NCBI GenBank assembly: GCA_025769875.1
Contig: JAGFNK010000163.1
Location: 1-64,000, forward strand
DNA length: 64,000 nt
Reading direction: 5' to 3'
Source of the DNA: Russula earlei
Taxonomy: Eukaryota > Basidiomycota > Agaricomycetes > Russulales > Russulaceae
Shown here: piece by piece, positions 53,060 to 64,000 of the stretch
Layout: each line of letters begins with the position of its first letter
Numbering within the stretch: the stretch's first letter is position 1
Made by a program: the position numbers and the translations under genes
Notes under the pieces: model-generated
Told to the model about the DNA's origin: nothing
Seen by the model: the letters and a program-made list of their open reading frames with translations, nothing else
Database searches by the model: none

Positions 53060-54657
53060 CGTTTGTGGAAGGAAGAATGGTGTCACGGGTCTACTGGTGC
53101 ATGTTTTTTTCAAAAACGTTTCATTTCTATTCTGCCGGCATACAACAGGGTCCAGAGCGGTCGCGTGTCTACTGAGCTAACTTATCACGCACCAGCCCAA
53201 CCCAGTAACTACCGGTATCTATGATATCCTAAGGGAAGCTTGCTGAAGGGGAAGCGGTTTCGTGCAGTATGTTACCGGGGAGGCGAAGGGGCCAGGGGAT
53301 GAGGAACCAGCCCACTGTTACGACCAGATAGATTGGAAGTTGATGGACAGAGAATAAGGGAGGTATTGCGTTGAGAGGGCCCCTACGGTGGCTTGGAGAG
53401 GTGCGGACCAGTTCGTGACGCGACAGCGGCCCGCGTAGGCGTTCACAGCTTGGTGAGGTGACCCCAGTAAGGGTCGAGCTGAGGCGGTGTTTTTTGGGGG
53501 GGAGGACACAGTCGGCGAGGGCTGGCAGTGAGGACTGCAGGCCATCTGTGATGTGGGGAAGGGCTGTCTTAGCTGAGGGCCTACAGATTACCAGTTAGGG
53601 CATTGGTGGTACACCTCGCGGCGGACGCGTGTAACCTGGCTAAGTTGGAGTAGGAGAGGGCGGCGTTGATACTGGCGCAGATATCTGCGCTGGCAGGGCC
53701 CGGCGGTTACCTCTCCAGGTGTGGTCACTGGCAGCAGCCTCAACGACAATGTTGTGGGGAGTGTGTCAGAAAATTGGGAGGCCATTATAATGAGGGTATA
53801 TTTGCATTATAATGGCCTCCAAATTTTCCGACAAGTGGGGAGGTGACCGCTGCTGCATAAGCCGGGGGTTGGGGCGTTGGAGATATAGCCTTGGTGGCCT
53901 TTCTTTCATGTGGTTAGCGGAGGTTTTGATGTCTTTTCTCATATTGGCCGTGGCTTTGTGAGGTCGGTGAGCGTGTCTCAAAGCTGGTGAGCTGGTTAGC
54001 CTGACCTGGAGGGCATCGAGCTTCTTGAAGGGGCCGCTGTTGGTTGTGCGCACCATCGAGCCCTGACTACGATGTCCACGTTTTAGCAACTGAAAGTTGA
54101 TACGTATCGGGAGTCGACCTACACAGTATTCCGAGTGCCAGGAGTACATCCCGAGAACGCCGGAAGGAGAGGAACATGACCTCGATTGTGCTGAGCTCGC
54201 GTTCGCGATGCGAAATCCGAGTTGCCACGTTAGTCACGAAAGAGAGTCCAAAAAGCCGGGGCGCACAGCAGAAGTGTTGTTGTAATGGAACGGACGGAAG
54301 ACACGAAGCAAACGAAACATGGGAAGGATTGAAAACCGGAAGAGCGCGGACTGGATGCAGCCAAAGATAAGATAATCGTCATGTGGAATGCGGAGGATGC
54401 CCACTGACGGTATCCTTCTGTAGTGCAACTTGCTACGTTAGAACATGAAACAAAATTACGTCTTCGGAAGAAAGCGAAGAAAATGAACGTATGGAATATC
54501 GTTACAGTAAAATGTGGCGCATTGTGAGCCATTCAACGCGTCAGCATGAATATATTAAAAATGGCAATAAAAATACGTAGTCAAGTGAGTGTTTGAATGT
54601 GGGCTGATGGAAAGGAGTCCAAATAACGAAATTAAAGGTACTAAAAGATACTAGAGT
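53060..54657. other. Intergenic region with a palindromic insert
   Basis: No gene recognised on either strand. Frames of 60-127 codons are Pro/Ser/Arg-rich and lack motifs. It contains the hairpin listed below. I searched it by eye for short precursors ending in a CaaX box, as expected near pheromone receptors, and found no convincing one. Confidence 0.5.
53764..53834. repeat. Near-perfect inverted repeat (hairpin), about 29-bp arms
   Basis: The left arm (53764-53792) and right arm (53805-53834) are complementary, with a perfect 16-bp core GGAGGCCATTATAATG, outer matches TGTC..GAAAATT and a 12-nt loop. It may be a fold-back element, the tip of a MITE, or a transposon end-to-end remnant. Confidence 0.85.
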
Positions 54658-56248
54658 TTAAACCGTGTCAGCGACGTCGCTAGAATATACGTGAAGGATG
54701 GACTTGGTTGTGTCAGGCGGATGAGGCTGGTCAGATCTGGGATCCACTGCCGGGGTGGTCGCTTCTAGCTCGGGTGACTGGCCTGACGCCATGGGCTCAA
54801 AGCTATCCATAGAAGACGATACCATGGAGTCCGAAAGTGAATACTGCTCGATGTTGAAATCAGGCTTCAAGTCGCTCGCGAGGGAAATGGACGGGATCGA
54901 GAGTTGGTCGGTGAACGAGACAGTCGAGTCACGCCTCTCCCCAGTTGCTGTGATCACGGAAACGGTGATGCCGCCTTTGCTCTTCACGTGAGGGAGAGAC
55001 GAAGTACTAACATGACGTGAGCGCATGAATAGAGATTAGCCTAGCGAAGAGTGCGTACGCATGTGATGACCCGTGAAGGGTGCCAAAACTTGTTGTCAAG
55101 AGGCCAATACAGCTCGCGAGTGATGTGAAAGCGAGACGGTAATGACGGCGCGCCTCGACCGCGAAGCCGAAGAAGGCAAAAAATATGAACGCGCAAAGGA
55201 CAAGCAACCAGCGGTACAACTCGATCGAAACAACTGTTGCGGGGTCACTCTTCCAAATGAAAGCCGCGATCTGGACGACCCGAGAGTAGTTGCTGTGCGT
55301 GTCATCCCAGCTTATCCAGGGGGTGACACCCATTTTTGCATTGCTCACAATGAAATACGTCCCTAACGGGATGGTTCCTAGTATCTCGACGGAGGAAAGT
55401 GCTATCAGACGAAGGTAACGACCTCGATTGAGACCACCGTTGAATGTTATTACTTCCTTGAAATTGTATATCGATAACACTTTGTTGAATAAAACATTTG
55501 CGACTGATGAGCGGCAGAAGGAATGGGTGTCTGTAATCCTGGACACTCACCACAGTAGACAAGGGATACACAACCGATTGCCACGGGCCACGCAAAGAAG
55601 AGGAAGAAGGATGGTGGCATGAACACAATTTCAAAGCTAGGGCCGAAGTCCTCATATATGTTGTAACGATGCCCCGAAACGACGTACTCTGCATTGCGTA
55701 CATATAAGCAACTAGTCGAGGATGAAGGTCTTGGGGCACTTACGGGCAGGAATTTGGAGAAGAGGAATGCCAAGACCAATGAGCAAATCGGTTATGATGG
55801 CGCGGCGCTTCTCTGCGCGAGTGGGCCCTACGGGTTTCACGTTAGCAACCATCTTATAGAGGCGATGGTTGATGCAGAGTGAGGCGGCAGGGATTGCAAC
55901 ATTCATAGCAACTTGAATGCGAGTTGCTGGGAGACGTTTTCAGTGTTCATTCAGTTCGAAAACAGCGCATTAAAAGCTGACCAATGTCACAGTAAACCGG
56001 AGCCCTATTAATCATGTTCTTATTCCATACGATCGAGTTGATGCATTGAATCAAACATCCGAGTCCGGTCCAAGCCATATATAAGCAGGTTCCTGTATTC
56101 CAAGCTATGCAATTCCATTCTTAAAACCCGTACTCCAGGGACATAAACGAATGCACGTACATTCGAGGTGCCAGTAAAAAGGAATGGCACACATGAGGAA
56201 ACCAACGAATGAGAAGGCGCTGTAGACCTGATTCGGAGGGAGAGCCAT
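54658..56248 (-). CDS. STE3: STE3-type G-protein-coupled pheromone receptor
   Basis: A seven-transmembrane receptor of the family that binds farnesylated peptide pheromones in basidiomycete mating and signals through a heterotrimeric G protein. The ATG at 56248 gives MALPPNQVYSAFSFVGFLMC (TM1). The family core follows: SWNTGTCLYMAWTGLGCLIQ, INRAPVYCDIATRIQVAMNV, AASLCINHRLYKMV, EKRRAIITDLLIGLGIPLLQ, QYVVSGHRYNIYEDFGPS, FFLFFAWPVAIGCVSLVYC, LIALSSVEILGTIPLGTYFI, GVTPWISWDDTHSNYSRVVQ and CAFIFFAFFGFAVEARRHYR (TM7 and start of the cytosolic tail). The tail of about 120 residues is Ser/Thr-rich. Five introns (for example about 55512-55562 between VYC and VLSIY) restore the frame. The stop is TAA at 54658-54660. 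It may be a B-locus mating receptor or a non-mating paralogue; without an adjacent pheromone gene this cannot be decided. Confidence 0.94.
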
Positions 56249-56676
56249 TGTGGTTTTCGAGTGTGGAGGTGTGATCGACGAGAACTATCGGGGGGACCCG
56301 CGAGGGGGATGAGCAAGGGGAAAGTGGTTTGCATGGAGACGGCGGAGAGATTTAAGAGGTGAAGGCGGCATTAGCTCAGGTACAAAAAGTGGACGTCTCC
56401 TTGTCTTGTATTCTGCGAGTCTACCTTGAGAACAACGCGACGGGCAGGGACAAGATGGAAGAAGTGGTTTGTGCCGGTTGAATCGCCGCCGGGCCGGGAG
56501 ATCTATCGCTTGATAGACTTACGCGTCCTGCGCTCGTCTCGTGCCAATTACAGCTCGTCTACGACGCGTCACCAACGAGTCATCGTCGACCTCGTAACGC
56601 ATATAAGAGCACCGATAGCTTCGCGGTTCGCATCATTCTCTTCCTGCAACAATCTTTCCAATATTTAGCCTGCGCG
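56249..56676. promoter_or_regulatory. Divergent promoter region between the STE3-type receptor and BLM10
   Basis: 428 bp between two divergent start codons. A pyrimidine-rich leader (TCTTCCTGCAACAATCTTTCC) precedes the BLM10 ATG at 56677. No specific factor sites were identified. Confidence 0.5.
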
Positions 56677-59600
56677 ATGGATGGCACCGTTGACATTTCA
56701 CAGTCGCTTGACCCCTCCTCGGAAGCATATCACCACGCCTTGCAGACCTTTGTTATGGAAGAAGATCTCTCTACCGCCCCGGACTCACCCTCCGTTGAAA
56801 GCGCCGATCTCTCGCGCGAACAGTCAGCCATGGAGAAGCAGCGTGCTGCTCTTCAAACCTACCTATCCTCACTTCCATATGATGCCGAGTCAGAGGAAGA
56901 CATGCAATCACGTCTCGAGTTTATTCTCGGTCGAATAATCATCTGTGCTGAGGCGAAGAACTGGCTCGTGTTAGCCACTTGGGATGGCGTGTTACAATGG
57001 TGCGCAATCGCGACCCGACATGTTTTGCTTGCTCTCCACCAAATGCTCATTGTTATAGCTGGTTGCTTATGCGTTATCCCGTGCCCGTTCAAATTCGTGC
57101 CAAGCTCGTGCGGTTGTACTATGAACTTTGCATTCTCCCTGGCATCGAGCCCCGTTTGATTCGCAACTGGGCCGACATGCTCTCTAGGTTGCTCGCTGGC
57201 AAGTTGGATACGCATCGGAAACTTGAACCCGAAGACTTACAACTTCCATGGAGGCCTCTGTGGCGAGTCCTGCAGAAAGAAATCTGGCCCAAAACTAGAT
57301 TCCAAGATCAATCGTGAGTAATTGTAACTGAAGTGGACCAAGCCTTGACAGGACACTCTTTCAGACGCAATGTTGTGAATATATTCCTCTACGTAGCTGA
57401 AAGGTCAAGGTATTACTACTTTGCGAGTGATATACCTGAGATGCTTGAGACATTCATTCCCCTTATAACTCAAGAGGTATGTTGACATTCACTGGTGGCG
57501 AGCATTCTATATTGATCTCCCACAGACATATTTAACCATTATGCCGGTCATGACTTCATTTCTTCCACCCACACATATTCATCTATACCTTCCTACAATC
57601 TTCAAAATCTGGGAGGCTTTCAATTCTTCGTTACTAGATGATAGACTGATCGAAGTTATGGGAGAGCTGTCCGAAGAGCATGTTTCTGGATCTGCTGGAA
57701 AGTTCGGAGTGGAGGGTGGAGCGCAGTGGAAAGATGTTGGCATATGGAGCGAAACGGAATGGACCGTTCTCATGGGCAAAGCTTTGGGATCGATGAGTAA
57801 GTTCGACGGGTTATCGCCACAACCACTAATAATACATGTTGCCCACAGATGTGCCTGTAGGAGCAACTCGGGTCTGTGCGATCAATACGTGGCCTAGGAT
57901 GACGCTGATTAGATTCGTGATTAGGGTGCTAGCACTACAGGGGCGTATGCGGATACCAAATCCGGTCCCTCCTCTCTTAGAATTAGAAAGACTATCAACC
58001 GTTTTTGTGAGTAGGTTCGGTCGCTCGGAACTATGCTGAACTTCCATCCAGCTGCCCTCGCAAAGATCGTGGTATACTCGACGTCCGTAGATGGCCCGGT
58101 CCGCCCCGAATCCTCACCTTCACGAGGGGAAGGGAGATTTCCCTCCCGTCCAGTTGCCTATCTCGCCGGTTCGAAAGCGATGGAATCGTTAGAAAAATTT
58201 ATCACGAGCACCGAGTCCTTCTTCCACCCTTCGAATTCGGGGTTGTGGTCTCTGAGCGTACGCATGCGCGTTGTCTCCTTTCATTCAGCTTGCTCAGCCT
58301 CTTCTAGTTAACCCAATTTCTTCGTTTTTTAACCTCGGAGTTCTGCAAGCGCTGGCGCGAAGAAGAGTTGCCGAGCTGCAAAACACCACTTGTTCGCATT
58401 TAGCTTCTTGTCATGCTAATGGATGACTTATCTCTTAATTTTCAGACACACAGGTTGACCCCTGCCATTCGAAGAGCTTTTGTTTTGACGTTGAGGACCC
58501 CAGCCCTCCTTGCAATGTTTTCAAAGGACCCTGTATCCATGGGACTTGCCCAAAGTGCCTTACGTTCTCTGGCTTTCCTGGAGCCTGCCCTCGTCATGCC
58601 CGATCTCCTAGAGCGCGCGTATAGCGGACTCGAAGTGGTGAACGAGACCCACCGCACCACAGCTGTCTTGAGTATGCTTGGGAGCGTTTCACTACCCTTG
58701 TCTTCCGAGACGATCTGGTTGGGCGGACAGAAGCACATCCTGCCTTTGCTCGAGATGTGTATCCCAGGCATTGACCTCGTGGGTTGCTTTCTGTGATCGT
58801 GTCAGTGACTGCTCACAGTTTCTGCTTGAAGAATGATCCTGCCAAAACAATTTTTGCCACAATGTTCATTATTGCAGTCGTTCAGAACATAAAAATTGGC
58901 GACCTTTCGTCTACACAATCAAGATTATCGTTCTCTAGTGATGCACCGGGAGAAAGTATGGATGTGGATGACAGGCTACGGCTTCCAGATGGAACAGAGC
59001 ATGGGGCTTCCCCGTCGTTGACCAAGGCCGAAGAACGAACACTGGTCCGTGAGAGTACGGCTGGATTTGCTGGTACGTACCTAAAACTACCAATCGACAA
59101 CCAGATGCGCCTGTTAAGCGATTCTGTAGATTGGGTTACGTCTCTTTTTCGCCGTGTTTTGTCCCTGTACGAAAATCTTCCTGAGGAAGGTGGCAAGAAG
59201 AATACGACTGGTGGCAAGCAGGAAGAGAGCGTAGTCAAATCGATCAAGAGCATGCTAGACCTCATCTGCCTCCATCTCTCGGACCCACTCTTCGATCTAG
59301 TCCTTAAGCTTGTGTATGAATATGCTACAACGAATGCTAAGTCAAACGCTGTCAAAGCGATCGGGCAGCTGATCTCAAGCCTTGCGTTGGCACATCCTGC
59401 CAAGACGATTGACAAGTTTCTACCTTTCTGTCTATCACAGGTCAAAGATGAACTGAAGCATGGAGCTTCAAGCGTTCGAACAACATCGAGTCATGCTGCC
59501 ATCCCTTCTGACACCACCTTACACTGGAGTGCGGCATCATCACTATTAGACTGTTCCTCCATTAATGGTTTCCGTCTGTAGACATCTCTATTCTCCGCGG

Positions 59601-62600
59601 ATGTTTTGGACACGACGGAACTGCAGTACGTATGAGCCTCGGGAAACAGAGAACACCCCTGACATCCTGCTTTATCCTACCAGCTTCTTAAGCATAAGGC
59701 TGACATAATGGAGCTTTTGTCCTTGCTTGTGGACAAAACATTCAGCGAGAGAGGGTACAGTTCTACAGGGCGTCTTATCCATCGCGTGCTTAACACGCTT
59801 GTTGGCGTGTATCCTCTCAACGCGCGGTTTGTAAACACGGATGAGTGGAATAGTGAGGGTATGTTCTTGACTTAAGTGCTCCCTTTGGTCGTCTGACCGA
59901 ATCAACTCAGGGTTCGACAGAGATCATAACTCACACTGGGGAAGACTCCATAAGGCTGAGGATGTCAAGATCGAGTGGCATGGTGGGTTCAGATCAACCA
60001 TACGATCACAGGAAGGGTCTTATTCGGTTGTAGTCCCATCAAATGAAGAGATCTCGTTTGCACTTGAGATTCTCAGCCATATCGTAAACCCTGCGTTGGA
60101 CGAGGTTGAGGCACTTCTATCAACATCAAGTTCCTGGGACGGTGTTGCGCGAAACGACTTTTGTCGGTAAGCTTAAATGATCCCCACTCGTACGCTTATA
60201 AGGATTAATAAAGCTTGCCACAGTTATCTACACATTGCTAGATCCGCATGGCAGGGTCTGCCTATGTTCTGCAAGGAACCTCCGAAAGTAGTAGCAGAAA
60301 CGGGATTAAACCTGAATTCAGAGGTCGAATGTCTTGTTGTGCAGTCAATCGATGTTCAAGCCGGTTTCACTCTCACTGATCCAGCAGACCCGCGGCATCA
60401 AATGGCGTACAGTCAACGTCTACGACTGGGTCGAGTGGTCCATGAAGCAGCTTTAGCTCTTAAGCAAGAGCATAAGGGTGAAGATCATATCGATGCGGTT
60501 ATGTCCGTGGTCAAAAGTATCGACACTTACTTGCTGGACTACGCTCTGAGCAGAGGGGACTTTGATAACCTGCAAAAGAGTTATTCTACGGCTCGAGAGT
60601 CAGTGAACACATGCCACTTATGACATTCCACTGACATGTTTTCTACAGACTCAATCGAGCATGGCCTAGGCAGAAAGAGAACTCACGTCTTGTTCATCTT
60701 AAACGTGCCCTCGTCTACCATAGCGGACGAGTGTACATGCATGCCTTGTATCGACGACGATCCGAGCTCGATAACCATCTCATTAAAGATCTTCTAGACC
60801 TGTCGCTCTCGCCGTATACAAGGGTGAGAAGGTGTAGTATTCTCGATACTCAAAGCGAGTCCTTCACTGAAGCGGGCTAGGCATGCACAAGCTGTGCTGG
60901 GCAACACCTGCGGGGTGAGCCAAGCATGACAGAAAAGCAGCATTTTTCTGAAGAAAGTCTATAGTACTACGTTCGGTCAACTAAGTTGATCCTTCCGTCT
61001 GTCTTCGACGCCCTCGTAAAAGGATCTGATCCTGACCGCATGAAGGGCGCCCTGTACATTTTGTGGAGTAAAGGCATATGTCAGTTCTCCTGATACACTT
61101 TCTGCGTCGTATTCTGACATGAATGCAGCTGTATACGCCATCGCTGGTACGTTCTCGTGTCGTTCCGTTAAGCCTATCCTCACAGCCTTCAATTAAAGAT
61201 CCTAAAGACCCTGATTTATACGGCCGGTATCTTCTGGCATTACTCGAGTGCCAACACCAGGAAAAGGTATCGTACTAGCACAGAATAATATAGCAGCGGT
61301 TTAACTGTGCCGTTGCCAGCCTTCTATCCAGAAATTGATCACCTCTGTAGCAAATGATGCTATCACCAATCTAGCAGAAGAAACAACAAGAACAGACGCT
61401 TACACTGAGAGTGCTCCACAAGTCAAAATGGCTGTTGACGCCCTTAGAACAGAGTTATCTCCTGATGTGATCGACAATGATGCCCTCAGTGAAGCGCTTC
61501 ATAAGTCGGCCGCGCGAGTTGAGGCTAGGGAAAAAAAATACAATCAGACAGTACGCCTTATGGATGCGTTCGGCGTCTTCACAATGTAATCTCCTACACA
61601 GATACTGGCTATTACCGAGATTGCGCTGAGACCAACCACACACGTAGGCACTGGTACCGACTTGGAACGACGTTGCTAACTCTGTGCTAGTGGCGATATA
61701 CTCATCTGGCCCTTCAGTTCCTAAGCGGACTTCTCCGTAGAGATGTCGTTCCTCCTTCCGACGTAGCCAGACTCTTCATCAGTCACACCCTAAGCCCACA
61801 TCCGCCACTACGTGGAATTGCTCAAAAGTCCGTATTCTGTTTTCATTCGGATAAAATCCGACTCGAATGACCTTCACAGAGGCATCATCAAATTGTTGAG
61901 TATGGTCAAGATGCGCACATACTCGCGCACATCAACCGAACTTTGGCTGGGCGAGTGGAAAAGTCCCATCACAAAACATGTGTCGATCAAAAGCGACTCC
62001 GGTTTCCACGTTTACATCAATAAGGTCCCATCGATCAAGGATGAGTAAGCTCCCACCATGCGTGGCTTTGGTAATCGGGTCCTGGACATTGTCACTAACA
62101 TCGAGATGCCCCGCAGGGCATGTTACATCGATAAACAATATTCTGGGTTTCTCGCATGGGCCCCGGAGTCAAAGGCGTATATGCATATTCCCGCTGGGGA
62201 CCCACCTATCACATGGGAATCGGCGTCTAAAGCCGTGCTCGAGGCCATTGGAGATGTTGCTCAGGCGGAGTATTTTGAGAAATTATTGGTGTTATGGAGT
62301 CAAGAATCCAGTCGTAATGTGACTGCTCCTGAGCTGAGGACGGACAATGTTGCGTTCATCAAGACTATCGGTATTGAACCCCACCTTCGCGAACCCTTCC
62401 TGATACTCACATTGCAGTATAGCTAAGATGTCTCAAGGAGCAGGCTTCGAGAACATTCTGATTTATGCAGAAAAGCTTTTGTGGGATGTGGATCGATTCA
62501 AACAGCGGGCCGGAGCTGAGGTGCTCGCAGGAGTCACGCGGGGTATGCCAACATTAGTCTAAATGAGTTGGAATACAGCTAATCTATTGACAATATAGGT

Positions 62601-64000
62601 GCGAAGAACTGGCCAAAGCAACGCTCTGACCAGCTATGGTATTGGGTAATTTCGCGCTTAGACCGCATATACACGAGCATCAAACCAGATACCATTGGTT
62701 TCTGGGAAGCCACTATCAATGTGAGTCTGTCCAAAGTAGTCGACGGAACGGCCGTCAAACTCCTCTACGTAGGCATTATTGGAAGGCAGAGACCCGCGAC
62801 GTGTCCCTGCGTTATCGGAGTGGATCCTCTCACTACCACTCGATTTCCACGGCGATTCTGCCTTTGCGAGTATGTAAGATTTCCCATCAATGCCCTATGG
62901 TACCTCACCAAACCCCTATAGTGATCAAAACGCTTACAATCTTGGGATGCTTCTTGGACAATGTCGGATACCGTGATGTTCCCCTTCTCGACCGATATTT
63001 TGCCCTTCTTCTTGAAGGAACGGATGTTAGTTTTGCAGAGGTAGCTACCTGAATGACCTCTGTCCTCCCCCTCGTTAATTTTTACATCTTAAGACCAGGG
63101 TTTCCATTTCGACGAATCTATATATGATCGCAACGAGACGCTGGAGGCCGTCCTATCCATCGGTTGACAGTTTCTTGCGCTGTGTTGCATCAAGTGATGA
63201 CCCTCTTTCCATTCGGCATGTCTTCCCCTTCCCACCCCGATTGCTGAATGGGGCTGACATTCTGACATAGACGAGTCCCCTATCTGTTACATGTCTCAGA
63301 GCTCGCAAATAAGCTTTCAGACTGGAAGGAGAAACGCCATCCTCCCCCGCGAGTCAACCAATCTGAGGTGAGTCTTTCATCATCTTACAGCACTAATACC
63401 GAAGTTAGAGCCATAGTATGACAAAGTGGGATTATCTCGTAAGTGGACCTTGTACCATGTGCGATGATTGAACATGTGAGCGCCTGCTAGTGTTGCGGTG
63501 GATATGGATCTCGTTCTACAGCCCTCAAGCGCCGTTAATGTTCCCATACGTTCTCCCCCTCCTGTGTGTACTTTGTTGTTTGCTTTCATTCACCCTCCGA
63601 CCTCTTTCATTAGACCCGAGATTTTCCGCATGTCCGAGCTTAGTGATGACCCGGAACTACAATCTCATAGCCAGGCAGTTTTATACATTCTCTCCGCCGT
63701 CTCTCCTCCGCTGGAGTCCGTTGAAGCCATAGGTGTTAGCTTCGTCAGTGCCATTAGTTCCTCTACGGTATATGCATCTTCTTTCCCACCGAATTCACGA
63801 CTAACTCTAACCAAAATCAGTCATGGCGCATCCGCCTGAATTCGTTGCCGACCCTCGTCGTATTCTTCTATCGCAATCTCATGGGAATATCAAATTCTAG
63901 TGTCTCGAAGATTATGGATCTCTTGCTCAACTGCCTTTCCGATGACAACGTGGAGGTACGGGAAATGGCATCAAGCGCGTTGTCTGGGATCGTGAGAGTG
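56677..64000 (+). CDS. BLM10: Proteasome activator BLM10/PA200, 5' part (gene continues beyond the window)
   Basis: A giant HEAT-repeat protein that caps the 20S proteasome and promotes peptide or acetylated-histone degradation and proteasome assembly. The ATG at 56677 opens MDGTVDISQSLDPSSEAYHH. Family blocks in order: LRRLIxx-like helices; LQLPWRPLWRVLQKEIWPKT near 57240-57300; FLYVAERSRYYYFASDIPEM; MTSFLPPTHIHLYLPTIFKI; DERVxx-type repeats such as IRRAFVLTLRTPALLAMFSK; SLPLSSETIWLGGQKHILPL; LPIDNQMRLLSDSVDWVTSL; SNAVKAIGQLISSLALAHPA; LARSAWQGLPMFCKE-like; and, near the edge, SWRIRLNSLPTLVVFFYRNL with IMDLLLNCLSDDNVEVREMA, which precedes the C-terminal domain. Many short introns, some visible with standard borders. 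The C-terminal proteasome-binding tail lies outside the window. No lesion was noticed, but not every intron was traced. Confidence 0.9.

Noticed and set aside
53076..53180. 34-codon plus-strand frame ending C-L-L-S-stop, a perfect CaaX box near the STE3 receptor
   Set aside because: It lies antisense in the 5' flank of the AIM18-like gene. It lacks the usual precursor N-terminus and the acidic/aromatic processing region, and it is mostly hydrophobic. One such match is expected by chance in this much sequence.
54491..54535. Short frame ending C-G-A-L-stop downstream of the STE3 gene
   Set aside because: Only about 14 codons from the nearest ATG, and Gly in the first aliphatic position is not a good CaaX box.

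Overview
The window looks like chromosomal DNA of a filamentous basidiomycete, most likely an agaricomycete. Genes are cut by many short GT-AG introns of about 50-65 nt. The gene set fits: an STE3-type pheromone receptor, a polyporopepsin-like aspartic peptidase, a Msc7-type aldehyde dehydrogenase, and basidiomycete-style hAT and Ty1/copia elements. No rRNA gene, bona fide tRNA gene, CRISPR array or bacterial-type operon was seen.

Layout. 0.35-13.7 kb is a block of four minus-strand housekeeping genes: a lethal(2)giant larvae/Sro7/tomosyn-type exocytosis protein, a roughly 1,500-residue coiled-coil protein, the Spo7 subunit of the Nem1-Spo7 phosphatase, and a DUF89/ARMT1 metal-dependent phosphatase. 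13.7-21.9 kb is gene-poor and holds only unrecognised open frames and one degenerate repeat. 21.9-35.4 kb carries a small secreted protein, D-amino-acid oxidase, a secreted aspartic peptidase, a BCA2-zinc-ribbon/RING-H2 ubiquitin ligase, the membrane-anchored Msc7 dehydrogenase, and a tandem pair of RNase T2 genes of which the first is dead.

35.4-51.6 kb is a transposon graveyard: a solo LTR with a perfect 5-bp target duplication, a copia leader/gag fragment, a large decayed hAT element whose transposase carries an internal ~500-bp inversion, two tRNA-derived SINE units, and a young full-length copia element (45,472-50,990) nested in the hAT. All fifteen transitions between the two copia LTRs lie at CpG sites, which points to cytosine methylation as the mutagen.

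52.0-64.0 kb returns to genes: a chalcone-isomerase-like AIM18/AIM46 mitochondrial protein, an STE3-type receptor, and the first part of the proteasome activator BLM10/PA200, which runs off the right edge. No mating pheromone gene was found beside the receptor.

The genes are independently transcribed. Functional themes are lipid and membrane traffic (Sro7-like, Spo7), extracellular nutrition (aspartic peptidase, RNase T2, DAO) and protein turnover (RING ligase, BLM10). The most unusual signals are the CpG-only LTR divergence with a matching Asp-to-Asn change in the reverse transcriptase active site, the micro-inversion in the hAT transposase, and a 5-nt microexon in the dehydrogenase gene.
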